Source: Leptospira sp.
Lineage (GTDB): Bacteria > Spirochaetota > Leptospiria > Leptospirales > Leptospiraceae
NCBI GenBank assembly: GCA_020831715.1
Contig: JAFIGA010000280.1
Location: 1 to 32,690 of the forward strand
Direction: 5' to 3'
Length of the DNA stretch: 32,690 nucleotides
Shown: piece after piece, positions 26,871-32,690 of the stretch
How the letters are laid out: the number at the start of each line of letters is the position of its first letter
Numbering within the stretch: position 1 is the stretch's first letter
Program-made: the position numbers and the translations under genes
Notes under the pieces: generated by a model
Told to the model about the DNA's origin: nothing
What the model saw: only the letters and a program-made list of their open reading frames with translations
Database searches by the model: none

Positions 26871-27890
26871 ATGATTCCTGCTGTTCTACGTTTTAACCCA
26901 ATTTACAAAGAAAAAATCTGGGGAGGTCGCAAATTAGAGAAAGTTCTAGGGCGAACAATCCCTCCAGGTGAAATTGGAGAAAGCTGGGATGTTTCTGATT
27001 ATCTAGATGATAAGTCAGTGATACTCGATGGTCCTTGGAAGGGCAGGGAATTTCGTTCTGTTTTTAAAATGTATCCTCGGGAAGTACTCGGTTCCGGCTT
27101 CGAAGGTCTTCCTTTTCCTCTTTTGGTAAAAATCATCGATGCCAAAGAGAAACTTTCTGTCCAAGTTCATCCCAGTGATGAGTATGCATCGAAAAAAGAT
27201 CCCAAGAACTCAGGCAAGAAAGAAGCATGGATTGTCATGGATGCTGATAAGGACGCACAACTTGTAGTGGGTTTCTCCAAAAAGTTGGATAGAGAAACCT
27301 ATGCGAAGCTCATCGAAAAGAATCAGGCAGAATCCGTATTGCAATCCATTCCCGTGAAGCCTGGGGATGCATTTTTATTGGAGCCGGGAACAGTTCATGC
27401 CATTGGTGCCGGTGTGTTGCTTTTGGAAATCCAACAATCATCCGATTCCACCTATCGGGTATATGATTATGGAAGACCTAGAGAGCTTCATCTGGAAAAA
27501 GCACTGGATGTATTGAATTTTAAAAAATCTACCGGTAAAGAATGGATGGAATACAAACCATCCGATTTTATCGGAGCCGGAAAATTATTCTGTCTTACGG
27601 AAAATAATAAATTTAGAATCTATATTTTAGATATGAAACCCTGTGATGATTTCGATCCCGAAGATTTTGAACCGGAGGACTATATCTTACCTACCGTTAC
27701 AAAACGTCCAAGATTTCATATCTATACAATATTGGAAGGTGGTTTGCGCCTTACTTCCGGGGAAGAATTCAAAAAAGGTGAGAGTTTTCTTCTGACCGCC
27801 TCCGGTTCGGAGAAAGAAATTCTCTTCACCCAGGTAGGCAAGACACCTACTAAATTAGTTATTTCCACTGTGGGTTCAGATTACGATTGA
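26871..27890 (+). CDS. manA: Mannose-6-phosphate isomerase, class I
   Basis: This 339-residue protein has the short bacterial type I layout. Zinc ligands are visible as Gln98 and His100 in LSVQVHPSDEYA, Glu118 in GKKEAW and His176 in LEPGTVHAIGAG. The active-site Arg202 lies in YDYGRPREL. FNPIYKEKIWGGRKLEKVLG at the start is also typical. It interconverts fructose-6-phosphate and mannose-6-phosphate, feeding GDP-mannose and envelope glycan synthesis. It follows bioF by 42 bases and may be cotranscribed. Confidence 0.92.
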   Translation: MIPAVLRFNPIYKEKIWGGRKLEKVLGRTIPPGEIGESWDVSDYLDDKSVILDGPWKGREFRSVFKMYPREVLGSGFEGLPFPLLVKIIDAKEKLSVQVHPSDEYASKKDPKNSGKKEAWIVMDADKDAQLVVGFSKKLDRETYAKLIEKNQAESVLQSIPVKPGDAFLLEPGTVHAIGAGVLLLEIQQSSDSTYRVYDYGRPRELHLEKALDVLNFKKSTGKEWMEYKPSDFIGAGKLFCLTENNKFRIYILDMKPCDDFDPEDFEPEDYILPTVTKRPRFHIYTILEGGLRLTSGEEFKKGESFLLTASGSEKEILFTQVGKTPTKLVISTVGSDYD

Positions 27891-27917
27891 TATTAATTTC
27901 GTAAATTGATGAAAGAA

Positions 27918-28763
27918 TTATTTACCGATATCGATGCCGACCTTTTCCAGAGATGACAGATGCACTCTGCCTGTGTATTGGTCTTCGTATTTTCCCAAGC
28001 TTTCAATGAAGGGTTCGGAGAATCCAACCCTACGCCTGGTTTCCGGAATATAAAAATATCCCTTGGCTCGCCGTGGAGTAAAAGGAAATTCCAATAGAGA
28101 TTGAAAGTATTCCCACTCGTTCATATCATTCGGTTTTGTTTTTTTGAAAACGGCTAGACCACGTTTCACATGACGAACCTCATCCTCGAAAACAGTCTCC
28201 ATGATTGTAGCTGACTTTTCGTCTCCATGAAAGGCGAAGGCTTGTTTGTATACTTGTGAAAAGTCGAGATTAGCCCCTTCGAAACTAATCGATAGAACTG
28301 CAGAAAATTTCTCCAAAGTTTCCATTTTGGAAATTTGTTTCCAAAATAAACGATTGAGGGGTCTGTCTCCAAAGCCAATACCCAGTTCTTCCATTCTCAT
28401 TTGGTAGAGACGAAAATGACTCTGTTCTTCTTGCAAGGATTTTAGAAACCCACGACGAACACCTGCGGGTGCGTCGGGAAATTTAAGAAGTGCCCAAGCA
28501 AAGAGTTCTATAGCCATCAATTCATGATTGGCAAAATGATGCAAACTAAGTCCCACATTCCTGGGATCATTCAGATGTTCCAATCTAGGGATCTTTGATT
28601 TTTCATCGGTCATAGCTATACTGGAATGTCTGGTCGGAATGGATGGAGGATCTAACTTTTGGGGAGCTAAGGAATCTGTTAAATGAGAATCCGGAGGAGT
28701 TAATTTGGATTCCAAATCCGGAGAATATAAAATAAATTCTGCATACTCAGAATAGCTGGACAT
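27918..28763 (-). CDS. DUF455 ferritin-like protein
   Basis: This 281-residue protein belongs to the DUF455 family of ferritin-like helical bundles. The helix LHHFANHELMAIELFAWAL (74-92) carries Glu81, QEEQSHFRLYQMRMEEL (111-127) carries an ExxH pair (Glu113 and His116), and FEDEVRHVKRG (192-202) carries Glu195 and His198. These residues would form a di-metal site, as in other ferritin-like oxidases and storage proteins. The first 60 residues are a poorly ordered, Pro/Ser-rich extension. The biochemical role of the family is unknown. It is divergent from the ATL gene across a 33-base gap. Confidence 0.85.
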   Translation of the reverse strand: MSSYSEYAEFILYSPDLESKLTPPDSHLTDSLAPQKLDPPSIPTRHSSIAMTDEKSKIPRLEHLNDPRNVGLSLHHFANHELMAIELFAWALLKFPDAPAGVRRGFLKSLQEEQSHFRLYQMRMEELGIGFGDRPLNRLFWKQISKMETLEKFSAVLSISFEGANLDFSQVYKQAFAFHGDEKSATIMETVFEDEVRHVKRGLAVFKKTKPNDMNEWEYFQSLLEFPFTPRRAKGYFYIPETRRRVGFSEPFIESLGKYEDQYTGRVHLSSLEKVGIDIGK

Positions 28764-28796
28764 ACCACTAGAATTTTCTGAGAGTGTACTTGATCA

Positions 28797-29108
28797 ATGA
28801 ATAATTTTTACCAATCAGTGTACGAAATGGCATCGAAAATTCCGAAAGGAAAGGTGACAAGCTATGGAAGATTGGCTGTCTTGTTGCAGTCCCCCAGGGC
28901 GGCAAGGGCTGTTGGTTATGCATTGAATTCTCTTAAAAAAGATGACTTGCAAAAAGTTCCTTGGCAGAGAGTAATCAACTCCCAAGGTAAAATTTCCATC
29001 AAGGGGGATCATTTTCGTGCTTCGTTGCAAAGAAGACTTTTGGAAGAGGAAGGAATTGTATTCGATGAGAATGATTCTATTGATTGGGACAAATTTGGTT
29101 GGCCGTAG
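28797..29108 (+). CDS. Alkyltransferase-like (ATL) protein, MGMT-like without the acceptor cysteine
   Basis: This 103-residue protein has only the DNA-binding domain of O6-alkylguanine-DNA alkyltransferases. The family motif PCHRV is PWQRV here (55-59), so Trp56 replaces the alkyl-accepting Cys. The helix-turn-helix and arginine-finger region SPRAARAVGYALN (32-44) and Tyr23 in TSYGRLA are kept. ATL proteins flip out O6-alkylguanine and flag it for nucleotide excision repair instead of repairing it themselves. The form PWQRV differs from the PWHRV of E. coli. It starts with ATG at 28797 and is followed by the patatin gene 47 bases later. Confidence 0.9.
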   Translation: MNNFYQSVYEMASKIPKGKVTSYGRLAVLLQSPRAARAVGYALNSLKKDDLQKVPWQRVINSQGKISIKGDHFRASLQRRLLEEEGIVFDENDSIDWDKFGWP

Positions 29109-29155
29109 TTTTTGATAATTTGAAACAAAATCATAAAGGTTTACTCTAACTAATC

Positions 29156-30124
29156 ATGCTTAATAAAAATAATTCTATAACCAGCATTCCCAAAGCAGGA
29201 AAAAATAAACGCGCTCTATTGGTAGAAGGCGGAGGAATGAAGGGTGCCTTTTCCGGGGGCGTAATGACCGCATTAAACTTTTCTCTCCCCGCGCAAGAAT
29301 TCGATCTCATAGTAGCGGTTTCCAGTGGAGCTTGCAGTGCCGCCTATTATGCGACAACTCCCAAGCCGGAAGTGGAGCGAGGAGAAAAGCTTCTGAATAT
29401 TTGGAGATGGGAATTGGCGGGGAGTAGATTGATTTCTATTTTTAAGCCATTGAAGAAGAGAACCTTGTTAGATCAGAAATTTTTGGTAGATGATTTATTT
29501 CGAGTTAAGTATAGATTGGAAGCTGAGAATTTTGAAAAGAAGGGATTGCCCAAGTTTTTGGTTGCAGTTTGTAACTTGAAAGAAAAGAAACTGGAATACA
29601 TTCGTGCGACGAAGGATAATATATTTGACCTATTGAAAGCAGCAACTTCACTTCCCATTGCCACCAAAGGAAAGCATATCGTCGATGGGGTTCTCTACTG
29701 CGATGCAGCTATATTAAATCCTCTTCCTCTGCAAGACTTGATTGATGCCGGATACAAAGATATTACTGTGATAATGAATTCCCCTGTTTGGTGGGAATCT
29801 CTGCCATTGCCCAGGTTTACAAGATTTCTTTCTTTTCCTTTCAATCGTCAAATATCCAAATTAATGAAGCAACTCCACCACCACCACTTCAACCAAGCAA
29901 GGAGCATAGCTCAAAATCCTCCCAAAGATATCACCTTGCAAGTCATCGCTCCGGATGATATATTGCCTGTGGGTCTTGTAACTACAAAAAGGGAGTCTTT
30001 GGAAGAGACCGTGGAATTGGGTAAATCAAAGGGAAAAGAAGCTGTAAAAGAACTGATGAAACGGTTTTCTGCCAAGGGAAAAAAGCTCCCCCATAAAAAA
30101 ATGGGGAAGAAGTCCAAAAAGTAA
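29156..30124 (+). CDS. Patatin-like phospholipase with lysine-rich C-terminal tail
   Basis: This 322-residue protein has the patatin oxyanion motif EGGGMKGAFSGG (24-35) and the nucleophile elbow AVSSGACSA (54-62), with Ser56 as the catalytic serine. The first Gly of the usual GxSxG is Ala54. The second dyad residue is Asp177 in VDGVLYCDAA (176-185). It has no signal peptide and probably hydrolyses acyl ester bonds in the cytoplasm, like YjjU-type enzymes. The last 30 residues are strongly basic (KGKKLPHKKMGKKSKK), which could bind lipid head groups or nucleic acid. A short histidine cluster lies at about residues 241-244. The gene is convergent with the DUF2892 gene. Confidence 0.85.
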   Translation: MLNKNNSITSIPKAGKNKRALLVEGGGMKGAFSGGVMTALNFSLPAQEFDLIVAVSSGACSAAYYATTPKPEVERGEKLLNIWRWELAGSRLISIFKPLKKRTLLDQKFLVDDLFRVKYRLEAENFEKKGLPKFLVAVCNLKEKKLEYIRATKDNIFDLLKAATSLPIATKGKHIVDGVLYCDAAILNPLPLQDLIDAGYKDITVIMNSPVWWESLPLPRFTRFLSFPFNRQISKLMKQLHHHHFNQARSIAQNPPKDITLQVIAPDDILPVGLVTTKRESLEETVELGKSKGKEAVKELMKRFSAKGKKLPHKKMGKKSKK

Positions 30125-30349
30125 CTATCTATCGCACTTGGCGGGGACGCCTAGTTTTCCTAAGATAACTGTCATTGGACAGAATCCTGTTAGGCTTAGA
30201 ATAGTTAGGTTTAAGCCAACCAATCCTGTGAGTATCATCCAATACTGTGAGTGATAATGAGTCAGAGCTAAACTCGCCAATACAAAAATTCCCGCTACTA
30301 GCCATACTATTCTTTCAATGTACCATGATTTTGTGCTTGCTAAAAACAT
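30125..30349 (-). CDS. DUF2892 small inner-membrane protein (YgaP-type membrane domain)
   Basis: This 74-residue protein has two membrane helices, about residues 11-27 and 34-54, and a C-terminal segment TGFCPMTVILGKLGVPAKC. The central GLVGLNLTILSLTGFCPM pattern is that of DUF2892, the domain often fused to rhodanese in sulfide and persulfide systems. The two cysteines (near residues 56 and 72) may be redox-active. The ATG at 30349 has AGGAGA 6 bases upstream (30361-30356), which decides against the in-frame ATG at 30373. There is a candidate operator 18-33 bases before the start. Confidence 0.85.
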   Translation of the reverse strand: MFLASTKSWYIERIVWLVAGIFVLASLALTHYHSQYWMILTGLVGLNLTILSLTGFCPMTVILGKLGVPAKCDR

Positions 30350-30366
30350 ATAAAATCTCCTTCTAT

Positions 30367-30382
30367 ATACCATACTGGGTAT
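30367..30382 (-). promoter_or_regulatory. Possible CsoR/CstR-like operator before the DUF2892 gene
   Basis: On the minus strand the sequence reads ATACCC-AGTA-TGGTAT, an inverted repeat of ATACC half-sites. CsoR and CstR family repressors bind ATACCC...GGGTAT-like inverted repeats, and CstR controls persulfide-detoxification genes that include DUF2892-type proteins. This makes a match of site and gene plausible. One short site is weak proof, and no CsoR-family gene is in the window. Confidence 0.3.
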
Positions 30383-30423
30383 CCTATGTAAATTTGTCTA
30401 TTGAAATTTATATTGGGCTGAAC

Positions 30424-30659
30424 ATGAAATCTGTCCCAAAACTCTATAATCTCAGGAGAGCTTGCTCGTTGGGATGAGCAAGCTGGGGGGATTCGACTTC
30501 GGCTTCGCCTGTCGAATTTGGAGTGTTTGCTGCCGCAAACAGTGGTGTAAGGTTAAATGCTTTAGCCATTCTTTCTATTTTCACCTCTTCTGCGAACGTA
30601 TGTGAGCACTACCGTTTCCAGTAATAGATTTTTTTAGTTTTTCTTGGGACAGATTTTAT
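30424..30659. repeat. Inverted-repeat-bounded element with four consecutive hairpins (structured RNA or miniature element)
   Basis: The stretch between the DUF2892 and carbonic-anhydrase-like genes has no convincing coding gene. Its ends, AAATCTGTCCCAA (30427-30439) and TTGGGACAGATTT (30644-30656), are perfectly complementary over 13 bp. The pairing extends outward by a G-T and two A-T pairs, and inward by 4 more pairs after a 4-base bulge. Inside are four hairpins: 30459-30484 (9-bp stem), 30491-30517 (7-bp stem with an inner 3-bp stem), 30524-30541 (7-bp stem) and 30551-30567 (7-bp stem with one G-T). The inner part is clearly richer in G+C than its surroundings. No target-site duplication was seen at the ends. 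A 41-codon open frame on the minus strand (30444-30569) is inside but unsupported. Confidence 0.55.
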
Positions 30660-30673
30660 TTACGATTTTTGAG

Positions 30674-31252
30674 CTAAATTCCTAGCTGGGTTACGATCTC
30701 TTTAGCTTGTTGGAGGAATTGTTCTTCTTGCTCTCGGGAGAAGGGACCGAATTCGTTTTTTTGCATACGAAGAGCCAGGTGGATGTATTCGATGGAACCT
30801 GCTATGGTGAATTCGGGCTTAGCCTTGTTGGGAATGATTTTTAAGTCGGAGCCTTGTGCCAATACAAGAGACCTCGGTGGAATTTTCTTTCCACCTCGAA
30901 TCATACAGCCAGCGGTAACCTGGGCTCCATCCCCAATTTCGGCACCATCCAAAATAATGGAACCTATTCCAATGAGAACGCCTCTTCCGATCTTACAGCC
31001 ATGGAGCATTGCATTGTGACCAACCAGTGTCCAGTCTCCGATTTCGATACTAGACCTTGAGTCTGTATGGAGGGTAGAGTTGTCTTGGATGTTGACAGCT
31101 TCTCCCAATCGGATCGAATTCATATCGGCTCTAAGAACCGCTCCCGGCCAGATGGAGCATGACTTGCCAAAACCCACATCTCCCATAACGGTCGCTTGGT
31201 TGTGAATCCAAGGCTTGTCGAATTCAGGAAGTCCCAAATTAGATAAATCCAT
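30674..31252 (-). CDS. Gamma-carbonic-anhydrase-like (YrdA/PaaY family) left-handed beta-helix protein
   Basis: This 192-residue protein has hexapeptide repeats through residues about 15-140 (VMGDVGFGKSCSIWPGAVLR, IEIGDWTLVGHNAMLHGCKI, GVLIGIGSIILDGAEIGDGA). The three zinc-ligand histidines of the gamma-class are present: His62 in STLHTD, and His79 and His84 in GHNAMLHG. A C-terminal helix (about 145-190) packs on the helix bundle. Homologues form trimers; some are active anhydrases and others have thioesterase or unknown roles. The ATG overlaps the pheT stop by one base (TAATG on the minus strand), so it is probably made from the pheT transcript. Confidence 0.87.
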   Translation of the reverse strand: MDLSNLGLPEFDKPWIHNQATVMGDVGFGKSCSIWPGAVLRADMNSIRLGEAVNIQDNSTLHTDSRSSIEIGDWTLVGHNAMLHGCKIGRGVLIGIGSIILDGAEIGDGAQVTAGCMIRGGKKIPPRSLVLAQGSDLKIIPNKAKPEFTIAGSIEYIHLALRMQKNEFGPFSREQEEQFLQQAKEIVTQLGI

Positions 31253-32690
31253 TATCGAACTGCAAATCCATTTTCTTGAGCGATAGAAAGCAATTGATCA
31301 CTGAGTTCTTTGAGCCTTTCTTGGGTGAAGGTTTTATCCTTGGGAAGCAGACTCACTCTATAAGTTATAGATTGTTTGTTTTCTTCCAGATTTCCACCTC
31401 TAAATACATCATGCACCCAGACCTCTTCGAGTTCGGGGATATTCGCAGTAAGAATATTTTGGACATAACGATTGGTATCATCGTTCATGTCCAATACCAA
31501 AGAAATATCCAGATGTCCCTGTGGAAAAGAAGAGGGTGCTTGGAACACCTTATTTTTCTTACTTTGACGATAGGCTTCAATGAATTTATCCAATTGAATC
31601 TTAATCAATATAGGTCTCTTTCTGAGTCCGTATTCATCGGTCTCTCGGTTGTGAAGTATACCCATTTCTCCGATTGTTATCTCTTGGAATTTCAATTCCA
31701 ATGCCGCATTGGGGTGGAAGTATTTCCTTTGGATTGGGTTCCAAGTTAGATTTTTAATATTCCATGAGTTGAATATAGATTCCACTGAAGTTCTCAGTTG
31801 GACAAAATCCGATTCCATACTAGATTTATCTTCCGATTGGCTTCTGCCTTCGCCCAGGAAAAGAATTCCAATGAATCGATCTTCTGTGGGCAATCCGTCT
31901 GCATCTTTTTTGGAATTGTCATAGGTACGTCCAATTTCAAAGATTCCAAATTTCTCGAATCTATCTTGGTTGGTAACCGCATTCTTTATGAGAGAGGGAT
32001 AGATGGATGTTCGAAGGACCGAGTGGTCGATGGGCATTTCATTTTTCAAGATGACCAGTTCGGAATCTTTTTTCTCGCATTCAAATCTTGCATCAACGGG
32101 AGAAGTGAAGCTATAGTTGAATACCTCATGAAAACCAAGACGCATGGCGAGAGTTAATTTCCATTTCTTCTCCCAATCCCGAATCTCATTTTCTATGGGA
32201 GTTTCCAATGCGAGTGAAAGTGCATTGGTTGCAATGTTTCCATAGCCAATCGTTCTTCCTATTTCTTCCACAATATCTTCCGGAATGGTTACATCATAGT
32301 TGTGCCTATAAGGCGGAACGAGTATCTTCCAGCTAATGTTGGGTTCCGGGTTTTTGTTTTCAATTGTAAATCCCAAACGACTCAGAATGTCTTCGATTTC
32401 GGATGCTTCTACTTTTTTGCCCAATTTCTTTTGCAAAAAGTCCAAGCTAACATCAATGAATTGCTTCTTGTCCAGACCATGGTTGAATCCGGCAATTTTA
32501 CCAAATTGGATGTTCGGATTTCCATTTTCTCTAAGGAGTTGGATGGCTCTGTGAATGACAGGTATGCAGGTAAAGCTATTCAGTCCTTTTTCATAACGAA
32601 TTGCCGCATCGGATCGAATGCCTGTTTTGCGAATGGATTTTCGAACATCTTCTCTGCGAAATAATGCCGATTCCAAAACCAATTCCACTT
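31252..32690 (-). CDS. pheT: Phenylalanine-tRNA ligase beta subunit, C-terminal part (5' end outside window)
   Basis: The reading frame is open to the window edge; about 478 residues are seen of a protein usually near 800. Visible parts are the end of the B3/4 editing domain (RSDAAIRYEKGL), the B5 domain (about 75-140 of the visible part, with VPPYRHNYDVTIPEDIVEEIGRTIGY split by a loop), the core with SFTSPVDARFE, and a C-terminal anticodon-binding FDX-ACB domain (about 385-478, FPQGHLDISLVLDMN and YRVSLLPKDKTFT). With PheS it charges tRNA-Phe. PheS is not in the window. The next gene overlaps its stop by one base. Confidence 0.95.
   Translation of the reverse strand, partial: VELVLESALFRREDVRKSIRKTGIRSDAAIRYEKGLNSFTCIPVIHRAIQLLRENGNPNIQFGKIAGFNHGLDKKQFIDVSLDFLQKKLGKKVEASEIEDILSRLGFTIENKNPEPNISWKILVPPYRHNYDVTIPEDIVEEIGRTIGYGNIATNALSLALETPIENEIRDWEKKWKLTLAMRLGFHEVFNYSFTSPVDARFECEKKDSELVILKNEMPIDHSVLRTSIYPSLIKNAVTNQDRFEKFGIFEIGRTYDNSKKDADGLPTEDRFIGILFLGEGRSQSEDKSSMESDFVQLRTSVESIFNSWNIKNLTWNPIQRKYFHPNAALELKFQEITIGEMGILHNRETDEYGLRKRPILIKIQLDKFIEAYRQSKKNKVFQAPSSFPQGHLDISLVLDMNDDTNRYVQNILTANIPELEEVWVHDVFRGGNLEENKQSITYRVSLLPKDKTFTQERLKELSDQLLSIAQENGFAVR

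Noticed and set aside
30444..30569. 41-codon minus-strand frame inside the hairpin element
   Set aside because: Its codons are made of the hairpin arms, the start context is weak, and the structure explains the sequence better than coding does.

Overview
The window is a compact, AT-rich, gene-dense piece of chromosome. It most likely comes from a spirochaete of the Leptospira group (family Leptospiraceae). That assignment is inferred from several signs taken together: a groES-groEL operon with CIRCE-type operators, many TTG starts, long membrane-anchored RsbU-type phosphatases, and small secreted proteins without known homologues. No rRNA, tRNA, CRISPR array, phage or intact insertion sequence was found. 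Almost all genes are in tightly packed or overlapping operons.

Layout. At 1-1451 lie the 3' end of ychF and an unrecognised 303-residue protein. At 1480-5106 is a partner-switching cassette: a STAS anti-sigma antagonist, an RsbW-type ATPase and a 946-residue membrane phosphatase. A PlsC acyltransferase (5093-5935, minus) is divergent from an envelope operon at 6034-9727 holding a PAP2 phosphatase, a polysaccharide flippase-like protein and an outer-membrane barrel. From 14268 down to 9731 runs a four-gene minus-strand operon: a secreted unknown protein, an active Deg9-like serine protease, a catalytically dead paralogue of it, and a response regulator fused to an RsbW-type ATPase. At 14426-16455 a rhodanese-like protein without its catalytic cysteine is coupled to a family III CoA-transferase/racemase. 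At 16483-18356 an OmpA-like protein precedes a CPA1 antiporter.

A second minus-strand operon (22323 down to 18383) carries RNase H, a Fur/PerR-type regulator, MltG, a small coiled-coil protein and a Na/Pi cotransporter. Next come a stand-alone RlmK-type methyltransferase, groES-groEL, bioF-manA, a DUF455 ferritin-like protein divergent from an alkyltransferase-like (ATL) DNA repair gene, a patatin-like lipase, a DUF2892 membrane protein, a structured non-coding stretch, a gamma-carbonic-anhydrase-like protein and the 3' part of pheT.

The two most unusual items are the protease/pseudoprotease operon at 9731-14268 and the non-coding element at about 30424-30659. The second is a roughly 20-bp closing inverted repeat around four consecutive hairpins; it could be a structured RNA or a miniature inverted-repeat element. 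The two regulatory ATPase modules (1835-2269 and 9731-10627) lie within 8 kb of each other and no sigma factor gene is visible, so their outputs are unknown.
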